Assembly: GCA_019455105.1 (NCBI GenBank) | Contig: JACFMZ010000016.1 | Span: 1-37,819 of the forward strand | Length of the DNA: 37,819 nt | DNA from: Bacteroidota bacterium | GTDB taxonomy: Bacteria > Bacteroidota > Ignavibacteria > UBA10030 > UBA8401 | Direction of reading: 5' to 3' | Shown here: positions 13,929-23,100 of the stretch, piece by piece | Layout: each line of letters opens with the position of its first letter | How positions within the stretch are numbered: the first letter of the stretch is position 1 | Translations under genes and position numbers: made by a program | Notes under the pieces: model-generated | Seen by the model: the letters and a program-made list of their open reading frames with translations, nothing else | What the model was told of the DNA's origin: nothing | Databases searched by the model: none

Positions 13929-14624
13929 ATGAATTATTTTAAAGCTGCAGCATTATGCTTTCTTTTCATTACCGGCTCACTGTTTTCTCAGCCGAAAATA
14001 TCATTTAACGTTACATCTATTCATTTGGGAGAAATTGTTCAGGGAAGTGTTCAGCATGCGCAGTATGTTATTTCCAATACCGGAGATTCGGCACTGATTA
14101 TTTATGGAATTAAGCCCGGATGCGGCTGCACATCCGCGCGAAATCCGAAAAGAACTTTACAGCCGAACGAATCGGATACGATTGAAGTGGATTTTAATTC
14201 TGCAAATTTTACCGGAGCGGTTTCAAAAGAAATATATGTTTCGTCATCTGATCCGAAATCGCCTTCAGCCGTACTGACCTTTACAGCAACAATTGTTACC
14301 GAATTAGCACCGATTGATAATCAATACAATCTTTGGCTCGGAAAAATTGCCACCGATTCTTCAGCTTCACGAACATTATATTTTAAGAATGCCGTTACCT
14401 ACCCTCTCACGATTCGGTCGGTCTCTTCCATTTTTACGGATATAAAAACCGAAGCTCCGTTAAAAATTTTACAGCCGGGCGATACGCTTTCCGTAGTGCT
14501 CACCGTTACGCCGGTGAAAGAAGGTTATACTCAGGGAATTTTTGAAATTGACGTATTGGGAAAAAACCGTTCGAGCGTTGATATGCGCATAAATTATCTC
14601 GGCGTTCGCCGCGAATCGAAATAA
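13929..14624 (+). CDS. DUF1573-domain exported protein
   Basis: This 231-residue protein starts at the ATG at 13929. A TTG 24 bases upstream is in frame but lacks a ribosome site and would extend the signal peptide unnaturally. The signal peptide runs to about residue 20 (LFITGSLFSQ). A DUF1573 domain follows, with LGEIVQGSVQHAQYVISNTG (33-52) and the hallmark PGCGCT (63-68). A second Ig-like (ASH-type) half covers about 115-225. DUF1573 proteins are common periplasmic or surface proteins in this phylum and have no assigned reaction. It may be an independent unit: the response-regulator gene starts 74 bases downstream without an obvious terminator. Confidence 0.85.
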   Translation: MNYFKAAALCFLFITGSLFSQPKISFNVTSIHLGEIVQGSVQHAQYVISNTGDSALIIYGIKPGCGCTSARNPKRTLQPNESDTIEVDFNSANFTGAVSKEIYVSSSDPKSPSAVLTFTATIVTELAPIDNQYNLWLGKIATDSSASRTLYFKNAVTYPLTIRSVSSIFTDIKTEAPLKILQPGDTLSVVLTVTPVKEGYTQGIFEIDVLGKNRSSVDMRINYLGVRRESK

Positions 14625-14698
14625 CGGATTTGATTCTTGCTTCCCGTGATTTCTTGCGCTACTTTTACGATAATATTTATTCTTGAGAAGATAACGCC

Positions 14699-15400
14699 AT
14701 GACAGAAAATCCTAAAAATCAGCTCGCCATTCTTGTTGTAGAAGACGAAAAAAAGATTGCTGCACTGATAAAAAAAAGTCTTGAAGGAGAAGAGTACGCC
14801 GTTGAGACCGCCTACGACGGCGACAAAGGCGAACAGCTCATTGCAACGAATCACTACGACCTTATTATTTTAGATATCATGCTGCCGAAAAAAGACGGAC
14901 TCGCCATTCTTTCATCAATACGAGGAGAGAAAATTTTTACTCCCGTATTAATGTTGACGGCAAAAGGTGCCGTTGAAGACCGCGTTACCGGTCTTGATAC
15001 CGGCGCGGATGATTATCTTGTAAAACCGTTTGCCATAGAAGAACTTCTTGCCCGCGTCCGTTCACTACTGCGAAGAAAATCGACTGATAAAGCGGTTGCC
15101 ACCACGCTTGCCATTGCAGATCTTTCGCTCGATCTTGTTTCCCGAAAAGCGATGCGGGGCGGAAGAAAAATTGAATTAACATCGCGTGAATTTTCGCTTC
15201 TCGAATATTTTATTCGCAACAAAAATAAAACACTCGACCGCACAATGATTTCGCAGCAAATCTGGAATTATAATTTTGATACCGGAACAAATATTATTGA
15301 TGTCTATATCAATCATCTGCGCGCGAAGATAGACGGCGAAAATGAAAAAAAATTATTTTATACAATCCGCGGCATCGGATATATGATGAAAGACGAATAA
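14699..15400 (+). CDS. OmpR/PhoB-family response regulator
   Basis: This 233-residue two-domain regulator has an N-terminal receiver with acidic VVEDEKK, the phosphoacceptor D59 in LDIMLPKKDG, the LTAKG Thr/Ser and the KPF lysine. A C-terminal winged-helix DNA-binding domain follows, with SREFSLLEYFIRNKNKTLDR, the recognition region, and YTIRGIGYMMK at the end. It is immediately followed by its sensor kinase gene (1 base between stop and GTG), so this is a classical two-component pair. The target genes and stimulus are not visible; CusR/CopR-like metal regulators share this layout but so do many others. Confidence 0.95.
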   Translation: MTENPKNQLAILVVEDEKKIAALIKKSLEGEEYAVETAYDGDKGEQLIATNHYDLIILDIMLPKKDGLAILSSIRGEKIFTPVLMLTAKGAVEDRVTGLDTGADDYLVKPFAIEELLARVRSLLRRKSTDKAVATTLAIADLSLDLVSRKAMRGGRKIELTSREFSLLEYFIRNKNKTLDRTMISQQIWNYNFDTGTNIIDVYINHLRAKIDGENEKKLFYTIRGIGYMMKDE

Positions 15401-15401
15401 C

Positions 15402-16916
15402 GTGAAATTTCTACGTTCCATACGCGTTCGGTTAACGCTCTACTACTCCCTTATTGTTGCCGCTATCTTAATTTCCTTTGCCGTTGCTTCCTATTTTATT
15501 ACACAGGAAAATCTTATGTCGAGTTTGGATCGCTCTCTGTATAATGAAGTGGTATGGCTGAAAAATTTTATTGAGCCGCAGGCAAAACGCATACGAGTAA
15601 AAAAGCAAAGGATAAAACCCAAAGCACAGGCTCCGAACGAAATACAATCATCAACACAAGAAATTAGAAAATCCGATGAAGTGATTGTCGAGGCAGGCGA
15701 TTCCACAGAGTTCGACAGAATCTGGAATCAGATTTACGAACACACGCTGCTCAGTCCTAAAAAACAAATTATTCAAATACGGGATAAAAATAATGATATT
15801 CTCTACAAATCCGGATTAGGAAAAGAAGAATTGGTGTTTGATAATATTCCGTTTAACAGCACCCGCGTTGCCACTATTTGGAACTCATCGGGACAACAGC
15901 TTCGTCTTGCCGTCAGCCAGGATCAGCACATGAAAGTTTATGTTGCCTATCCGCTTTCGGAAATTTGGGATTTACTCGGAAATTTATTTTCCATCTTTTT
16001 ATATCTCATTCCCGTTGCGCTTCTCGCATCCATTGTCGGCGGATATTTTCTGGCGGTCCGTTCGCTGAAACCGGTAGATGCCATTACCGCCGCAGCGCGC
16101 GCCATCACCGCCCATAACTTAGATCAGCGGATTCAACATTCCGGCGTGGATGATGAGCTCGGCAGGCTTGTTTCAACCTTTAATGAAATGATTACGCGCT
16201 TAAAATACTCCTTCGAACAGATTCAACAATTCTCGCAGGATGTTTCCCACGAATTGCGCACGCCGTTAACTATTATGCGGGGCGAAATTGAACTCGGACT
16301 TCGCACCGAGCAAACATCAGACAGTTATAAAGAGATTCTTACCAGCTCGCATGAAGAAATTCTCCGCATGATTACGATTATTGAAAACCTTCTCACCATT
16401 GCTAAAGGAGACCGCGGAACTCTGTATCACGAATTTCACGATGTGTGGCTCCGTCCGATAATGCGAGAACTTTTTGAAGACAGTAAATTTCTTGCCGAAC
16501 AAAAACAGATTTCTATTTCGTTAATACAGATGGATGATGCGCTTATTTGGGGAGATTCCGGTCAAATCCGTCAGTTACTTTTAAATCTTGTTGAAAATGC
16601 GATAAAATATACTCCGGAACGCGGAACGGTGGAACTTTCATTAATTCGTGAACAGGAAACTGCCGTAATAAAAGTAAAAGATTCAGGAATTGGAATTCCC
16701 AAAGAAGACCAGCAAAAAATCTTCGACCGGTTTTATCGGGTGGATAAAGCACGCACGCGCGAGCGGGGAGGAACCGGTTTGGGGCTTTCCATGGTAAAAT
16801 GGGGAGTGGAATTACATCGTGGAACAATCTCCGTTGAAAGCGAAATTCACCAAGGAAGCACATTTATTATCACTCTTCCGCTTAAGCATGAAAAACAACT
16901 GCAATTGTTTCAATAA
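15402..16916 (+). CDS. Two-component sensor histidine kinase
   Basis: This 504-residue membrane kinase starts at GTG 1 base after the regulator stop. Transmembrane helix 1 is at about 11-31 and helix 2 at about 193-215, enclosing a periplasmic sensor region with a basic linker. A HAMP domain (about 216-270) follows. The HisKA motif VSHELRTPLT has H283 as the phosphorylated residue. The HATPase boxes are N (LLNLVENAIKYT), G1 (VKDSGIGIP), F (FDRFYR) and G2 (GGTGLGLSMVKW). It phosphorylates the adjacent regulator. The periplasmic domain shows no family I recognise, so the signal is unknown. Confidence 0.95.
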   Translation: MKFLRSIRVRLTLYYSLIVAAILISFAVASYFITQENLMSSLDRSLYNEVVWLKNFIEPQAKRIRVKKQRIKPKAQAPNEIQSSTQEIRKSDEVIVEAGDSTEFDRIWNQIYEHTLLSPKKQIIQIRDKNNDILYKSGLGKEELVFDNIPFNSTRVATIWNSSGQQLRLAVSQDQHMKVYVAYPLSEIWDLLGNLFSIFLYLIPVALLASIVGGYFLAVRSLKPVDAITAAARAITAHNLDQRIQHSGVDDELGRLVSTFNEMITRLKYSFEQIQQFSQDVSHELRTPLTIMRGEIELGLRTEQTSDSYKEILTSSHEEILRMITIIENLLTIAKGDRGTLYHEFHDVWLRPIMRELFEDSKFLAEQKQISISLIQMDDALIWGDSGQIRQLLLNLVENAIKYTPERGTVELSLIREQETAVIKVKDSGIGIPKEDQQKIFDRFYRVDKARTRERGGTGLGLSMVKWGVELHRGTISVESEIHQGSTFIITLPLKHEKQLQLFQ

Positions 16917-17212
16917 TTTCATTCGACCCGTTTACACTTCTTCATTGCATCTGCATATCTGAATTCGTATAATCACAAGAATAGAATTTCAACGACCGTT
17001 GAAAACTATTTTCCTTTTCAATCCGCCCGGCAACAACGGGGAAAACGCATCGCTGCTGTGAAAATGAAAAAAAATATACCGGCATAAACCGTAACGTCTT
17101 TTACAGAGACATTATCGTCCGCCGGTAAAAAGCATATTTATAAGCATGAACGAAATGAGTATGCGCGTACATTAATATTAACTCACAGAAATATTCTTTA
17201 AGGAGGAGATGC
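16917..17212. other. Intergenic region with the permease leader and ribosome site
   Basis: There is no gene in these 296 bases. A perfect 7-base palindrome, TTCAACG (16988-16994) and CGTTGAA (16997-17003), is a possible regulator site. AGGAGGAG (17201-17208) is an unusually strong ribosome-binding site for this window and fixes the permease start at 17213. No terminator for the kinase gene is clear, and no riboswitch was recognised. Confidence 0.5.
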
Positions 17213-18619
17213 ATGACGCAAATGCACAACGAAGCAACACTTGCGCGGCGTTTAAGTTTAACATCGGCAATCATGGTCGTTATCGGTTCGGTTATCGGTT
17301 CGGGAATTTTTCTGACGCCTCAAAATGTAGCGGCAACGGTAGAAATTCCGGGAATCATGATTGGTGTTTGGGTGCTTACCGGCTTGTTAACTCTTGCCGG
17401 CGCACTTACGAATGCCGAAGTCGCCAGTATCATTCCCGAAGCAGGCGGACAATATGTTTTCTTTCGCGTTACGTTCGGTAAGCTGACGGCATTTTTATAT
17501 GGATGGACAACCTTTATTGTGTACCAAACCGGATCAATTGCGGCAATTGCGGTTGCTTTTGCAAAATATTTCGGTTACTTCGTTGCGCTTCCCCATCTCT
17601 CCCCCGAGCTGGAAGCATGGAAACTTCCGCTGATTGGAAATATTTATCCGCTGAAAGATATCGGCGTAACGATGATGGCAATTGCCGCCATTATCACCGT
17701 TACTACCATTAATTATTTCGGCGTGCAGTTTGGAAGTTTAATACAAAATGTATTTACCACATTAAAAGTTCTTGCCATTGGAAGCATTATTGTTCTGGCA
17801 TTTACAGTCGGCAACGGAAATACCGATCATTTCTTTCCTCTATGGGGAACGCCGACTTCGCGCGGCTTAACGGCAGCAGTCGGCGTGGCGATGATTGCCA
17901 CACTTTGGTCGTATGACGGCTGGAACAGTTTAACGTATCTCGCGGGTGAAGTAAAAAATCCGCAGAAAAATATTCCGCTGGCATTAATCTTCGGAACACT
18001 CGCCATCATCGTTATTTACGTTCTGACAAACATGGCGTATCTCTACATTTTACCGATAGACCAAATAGCACATTCAAAACTTGTTGCCGCCGATACAATG
18101 GAGACAATGTTTCACGGATACGGGGGAGCAATTATTTCCGCAATGGTCATGATTTCTACATTCGGTACCGTGAACGCCACTTCCATGACTACAGCGCGCG
18201 TATTTTTCGCCATGGCAAAAGATAAACTCTTCTTCAAAAATATGTCGTATGTTCATCCGAAATTCCGCACGCCCTCTAAATCGCTGATGACTCAGTGCGC
18301 CTGGGCATGTATTTTATGTTTAACCGGAACGTATGACCAGATTTTCACCTACGTAATTTTTGCCGGCTGGATTTTTTATGCGCTCGGTGCGGCGGCAGTT
18401 TTTATTTTACGAAAGAAGCAGCCCGATACTCCCCGTTCGTATAAAGTGCCGGGCTATCCGTTTATTCCCGTACTGTTTATTATTGTGGCAACGTGGTTTG
18501 TCTGGAATACCATTGTAGAACAACCGAACGAATCTCTTGTCGGATTTTTACTTCTCGTTGCGGGAATTCCGTTTTATCTCTACTGGCAGAAAAAAATTAT
18601 TGCAGAAAAAGCGTGGTAA
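17213..18619 (+). CDS. APC-family amino acid permease
   Basis: This 468-residue protein has about 12 transmembrane segments. The APC signature GSVIGSGIFLTP (25-36) lies in the first helix, and a second conserved stretch, LWSYDGWNSLTYLAGEVKNPQKNIP, covers about 226-250. The overall pattern resembles the LAT/serine-threonine exchanger branch (YfnA/SteT-like), including FGTVNAT in the middle. It moves amino acids across the inner membrane. The substrate is not determinable. It has its own strong ribosome site and a downstream intrinsic terminator, so it is probably monocistronic. Confidence 0.92.
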   Translation: MTQMHNEATLARRLSLTSAIMVVIGSVIGSGIFLTPQNVAATVEIPGIMIGVWVLTGLLTLAGALTNAEVASIIPEAGGQYVFFRVTFGKLTAFLYGWTTFIVYQTGSIAAIAVAFAKYFGYFVALPHLSPELEAWKLPLIGNIYPLKDIGVTMMAIAAIITVTTINYFGVQFGSLIQNVFTTLKVLAIGSIIVLAFTVGNGNTDHFFPLWGTPTSRGLTAAVGVAMIATLWSYDGWNSLTYLAGEVKNPQKNIPLALIFGTLAIIVIYVLTNMAYLYILPIDQIAHSKLVAADTMETMFHGYGGAIISAMVMISTFGTVNATSMTTARVFFAMAKDKLFFKNMSYVHPKFRTPSKSLMTQCAWACILCLTGTYDQIFTYVIFAGWIFYALGAAAVFILRKKQPDTPRSYKVPGYPFIPVLFIIVATWFVWNTIVEQPNESLVGFLLLVAGIPFYLYWQKKIIAEKAW

Positions 18620-18650
18620 CAAGCATCTGCTTGCAGAAACAATAAATTCA

Positions 18651-18691
18651 AAAATCCGCCCCAGAGTTATTCGGCGGATTTTTTATTTTTT
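18651..18691 (+). terminator. Intrinsic terminator after the APC permease
   Basis: AAAATCCGCC (18651-18660) and GGCGGATTTT (18673-18682) form a perfect 10-base stem with a 12-base loop. A T-rich tract to about 18691 follows. It lies 31 bases after the permease stop and separates it from the phosphatase gene. Confidence 0.85.
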
Positions 18692-18724
18692 CTCTTTTGA
18701 ATTTCTCTTTATATTAATTGCACC

Positions 18725-19210
18725 ATGAAATCACACGCGAACACAAAAGTATTATTTGTCTGTCTCGGCAATATCTGCCGCTCTCCCGCCGCGGAAGGCA
18801 TTATGAAGAAAAAAGCCGAAGGACTGCCGATTGAAATTGATTCCGCCGGAACCGCGGGATATCACATCGGCGAACTGCCGGATTCCCGCATGCGCTCTCA
18901 CGCATCAAAACGGGGATACCATTTAACCAGCCGCGCGCGCCAATTTGATGCAGCCGTTGATTTTGAAAAATTCGATTATATTGTTGTCATGGACGAAAAC
19001 AATAAGCGAAGTATCGAGTATCTTGACCGCAGGAAACACTATCATCAGAAAATTTCGCTGATGACCGAGTACTGTCAAACAATGCAGGCAGATGAAGTCC
19101 CCGATCCGTATTACGGCGGACCGGACGGTTTTGAACACGTTCTGGATATTCTGGAAGATGCCTGCAGCGGTTTATTAAAAAAAATTATGAATGAATCTTC
19201 CGCACCTTGA
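18725..19210 (+). CDS. Low-molecular-weight phosphatase (LMW-PTP family), probable deglycation partner
   Basis: This 161-residue enzyme has the active-site P-loop CLGNICRS (C13-S20, with R19) and the general acid D127 in VPDPYYGG. The layout is standard for LMW protein-tyrosine phosphatases. Its gene overlaps the fructosamine-kinase-family gene by 20 bases. In mammals, LMW-PTP-A has been shown to dephosphorylate protein-bound ribulosamine 5-phosphate. Bacterial fructosamine-kinase homologues are often encoded next to an LMW-PTP. A role in removing phosphate from glycated amines before the kinase acts is therefore a good inference, though a tyrosine-phosphatase role cannot be excluded. Confidence 0.92.
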   Translation: MKSHANTKVLFVCLGNICRSPAAEGIMKKKAEGLPIEIDSAGTAGYHIGELPDSRMRSHASKRGYHLTSRARQFDAAVDFEKFDYIVVMDENNKRSIEYLDRRKHYHQKISLMTEYCQTMQADEVPDPYYGGPDGFEHVLDILEDACSGLLKKIMNESSAP

Positions 19211-20054
19211 TACAATTGTAAAAGAAAAAACCGGAATAGAGGTTGCTTCGTACGTTCCTCTTTCCGGCGGTTCAATTTCATCGGCATATAAAGCAGTACT
19301 CTCCGATTCAACAGCGCTTTTTGTAAAAACCAATCCGCAATTCTCCGATATGTTTTTGAAAGAAGTAAACGGACTTCGAGAACTTGAAAAAAGCGGATCA
19401 CTAAAAACACCGGCAATTCTTTATGCGGATTCCGAACTGCTGCTTTTGGAATTTCTTCAGGCTGCACAAATAACAAACAGGAAAATATTTTTTGAACATT
19501 TCGGCAGAGCTTTTGCTTCGTTACACCGTACTACTTCCGATATGTTCGGTTTTTATGAGGATAATTATATCGGTTCAACGCCGCAGAAAAATACCAACCG
19601 AACAACGTCGTGGAAAGAATTTTATTTTTCGGAGCGGCTGCATTTTCAATTTTTGCTTGCCGAACAAAACGGCTATGCGGATAAACGACTGCGCTCGGTA
19701 TTTCATCAACTCGAACAACAAATTGAAAATCTTATTCCTGAACATCACGAATCGCCGTCGCTGCTTCACGGCGATTTATGGAGCGGAAATTTTCTTTCGA
19801 TGGAACAAAATAACGCAGCAATTTTTGATCCTGCCGTGTATTATGGCAATCGTGAAGCGGATCTTGCCATGACGCTGCTCTTCGGAGGATTCGATTCTGT
19901 CTTTTATGATGCCTACAACGAAGAGTTTCCGCTTCAGCAAGGATGGAAGCAACGAATGGATTTATATATGCTCTATCACCTGCTGAATCATTTAAATTTA
20001 TTTGGGAAAGGATATTACCGGCAGGTGTTGGAAACAATGCAGGGTTTGCTCTAA
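19191..20054 (+). CDS. Fructosamine/ribulosamine 3-kinase family protein
   Basis: This 287-residue kinase-like protein has the usual length of the family. N-terminal features are PLSGGSISSAYKA (23-35) and FVKTNP (43-48, probable ATP-binding Lys). The catalytic loop is LLHGDLWSGN (191-200, D195), followed by the metal-binding DPAVYYGNREADLAM. Family members phosphorylate the 3-position of ketoamines on glycated proteins, which makes the adduct unstable and repairs the lysine. Bacterial members prefer ribulosamines and erythrulosamines. The 20-base overlap with the phosphatase gene points to translational coupling and a joint pathway in the cytoplasm. Confidence 0.9.
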   Translation: MNLPHLDTIVKEKTGIEVASYVPLSGGSISSAYKAVLSDSTALFVKTNPQFSDMFLKEVNGLRELEKSGSLKTPAILYADSELLLLEFLQAAQITNRKIFFEHFGRAFASLHRTTSDMFGFYEDNYIGSTPQKNTNRTTSWKEFYFSERLHFQFLLAEQNGYADKRLRSVFHQLEQQIENLIPEHHESPSLLHGDLWSGNFLSMEQNNAAIFDPAVYYGNREADLAMTLLFGGFDSVFYDAYNEEFPLQQGWKQRMDLYMLYHLLNHLNLFGKGYYRQVLETMQGLL

Positions 20055-20121
20055 AAAATATTGCTTCTTATAGAAATGTCGTAAGCATTGTGAGAGAACG
20101 TTCGTGAACGGATAAAAACAA

Positions 20122-23100
20122 TTACCGCATAAGAAGCATTTTTTTCGTTTCAACAAACTGTGTTTCTTCATTAAAAGCAGAATGAATTCTGTAAAAATAG
20201 AGGCCGCTTGCAACCGGCAAACCGGCATCATTTTTTGCATCCCATACTGTTTCGTATGTGCCTATTGACTGGTTGGAAGAAACCAGCGTTCGAATTTTTT
20301 GTCCGAGAAGATTATAAATTCCTACCGTAACATATCCGCTGTGCCCGAGTGTATAACGGATTGTCGTTGATGGATTGAACGGATTCGGATAATTTTGCTG
20401 TAAAGAAAATGTTTGCGGCGTTAAAGGAATTCCTGAAGAATTCTTTTCGGCAAATTCTTTTCTTCCGACAATAATTCTAAAATTGCGGTACGTTTCATTG
20501 CCGGACATTGCAAAATCATACGCACTGTTGAATGGAAGCTTCTGCACTCGTTCCGTGCGCCGGTCAACAAGATAGATGTCAAAATCAGCAGGAAGATTTC
20601 CGAATGATTCCGTAGTAAGATGAACGGTTTTTCCTTTTTCTGCGCATGCAACGGAAAAATCCCAAAAATCTCCTTCATTAGTAATCGGACGCATATCAAC
20701 CGCATACATTCCGGGATTTTTTTCCCATCCCGAACGGTTAAACGAAAGCGTTACATATCCGGACGGCGTTGTCGGCGGTTCGGAAATATCCATCTCATCC
20801 CATTCTTTCTTTGCAAAACGGGAAACACCGATTACGTTATCCTCATCAACCGCTGATGGTGTTTTTACTGCCAGTTGAATTATCCATTCTTTTTCGGCAA
20901 ACGAGTTTTGCAGCTTGTTAAGTTTAGAATGAAAATTTTCTTGTTCAACTGAAACCGAAAGCGGATTGATAAAAATTGTAACGCTGTCTTTGGCTAAATT
21001 TTTTACAAAGTATCCGGTAAACGGCTCCAGTACAAGCGATTGGGATTTAAATCCTTTTCCGTCATATTCCCATAAAATATTTTCCAGCGAATCATGTTTC
21101 GACTGCTGCCAGCTGACAGTATATGGAAACGGATTGCCGATCATGGAAAATCCCGGCGGCACTTTAATCGGATAAAATTCCTGCGAAGGAACAACGGTTG
21201 CGCTTCCGTACGTTACCGCGTGCGATGATTTTGTAATCAGCCAATACGCTTCGCCTCGTTGAAATGTTGAAAAATCCTGCGACGGATATTCTGCATACGC
21301 TCCCTTTTTTGAATTCCATTTGCCGAACAACCGCCATGAAAACGGTCCCGGTTCGCCTAAATCTTTCAACACCGATTTTATTTCCGTGGAAGCAAGATCA
21401 AACGGAATGCTGATCATGCGGTATTGCTCCAGCGGCGTTTTATCCGGCATGGCAACATGATAATTTTCCGTAACGCTGAAAATATTCATTGCAAATAATA
21501 AATTATCTTCGGCAGAAATATTTTGCGCGAACTCTCCGTTTCTCCACATATCGGCATCGCCGAAGACGAGAATTTTTCCCTTGCCGAGAGAGCGCATTGC
21601 CGCAACAACCGGTTGATTGGTTTGATTGGTATCATTTAAGACATGAAATTTATTGTTATCGAAAGTGTGCGCCGCCATTGTTGGTTGATTTGTTTCATCG
21701 GCATATCCTCCGGGCGAAGTCTTCATCAGCGGAACGGCGCCTGATGTTGTTGTAATGCCTGCCGAACCAAACATTACCAGCGAATCAATTCCTTTAAAGA
21801 ACGGATTTCGTGCATCAGCAAATTGTGTTAATAATATATTTAACGGCTCGGCTTGATAATTTCTTTCGGAATCATAAACAGCAGTGCTATTAAGAGAAAT
21901 ACCAACTGCGCTGCCGTCAATGGCGTTCCATGCGGTATCCGAAAGCAGGAGATTGATAATGCTGTTTTCATTCCAGTTGAACGCATTTCCCATTGCAATC
22001 AGCGTGCCGCCGGATTGTACAAATTTTATAAGAGAAGAAATTTCATCTGACGAAAATATTTTTTCAGGAGAAATAAGCAGCACCGCATCAAGTTCCGCAG
22101 GAGAAAAAGCAGAGTCGCCGAAGCGTACCGTGAAACCGCTGCTCTGTAACGATGAAAATAATTTCGTAAATCCAAACAGAGAATCATTTAACGGTACGGA
22201 AGAATGAAAGCGGTCAATAAGAATTTTCTTTTGAATCGGCGCGCTGCTTACCGCACTTCCTTCAACAACAAACGTTACAAGAGGAAATCGCTTGTCGTTT
22301 GTTGAAAAATGTAAAACTGCGGATTGTGTTCCAGCTATCTGAGGCGTAAAGGAAACCTGAATAACGGAATCTTTTCCGGCTTGAATAACAACAAGCGAAT
22401 TCTCCACAGTAAAAGCGCCGAAGAAATTCATTGGCATTTGATATTCTAATACCAGCGGAAGGTATCCTTCGTTGCGGATAATAATATTTACCGATTTTTT
22501 AGAACCAAGCGGAATTGTTCCGAAAGGAATATGAGATGAAGGTGCGCTGAATTTCGGATAGCCAATAACCGAAATCATCACTGTATCGGTAACAGAGCCG
22601 TTACCGTCGGAAACGGCAACAATAATACGATGGTCTCCAATCTCAGAGGCGGAAGGCCTCCATGATAATTTTCCATCGGACGTTAAGAGAGCCGAAGATG
22701 GAGCGCTTATGAATGAAAATGAAACCCGATCGCCGTCAACATCAAATGCTTCATATTGAAAAGTAAAAATACTGTCCACAAGAATTGTTGTATCGGCAGG
22801 AACGTGCGAAAATTCGGGAAGCGAATTAGTCGCCTGCACAACCGTAATGGTAACCTGCTTCTGTGCAAGCCCTCCTTTTCCGTCACTTACCAAAATTAAA
22901 AACGGATGAATTCCGGTTTGTGCTTTCGTCGGAGTCCAGCTTATAACTCCGGAAGCATGATCAATATTCATTCCGGAAGGAGAATTTTGAATTGAATAAA
23001 TCAACGGATCATTATCAGGGTCGGCAGCCGTAACCGTAAAGGAATACGATGTCCCTGCTGTAATTGTGGTATCGTGCGGAACAGAAATAAAATAAGGAAA

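Noticed and set aside
20063-20137. GCTTCTTAT and ATAAGAAGC inverted pair across the convergent junction
   Set aside because: The arms are 57 bases apart and one lies in coding sequence for the KKMLLMR tail. Too distant for a terminator and likely chance.
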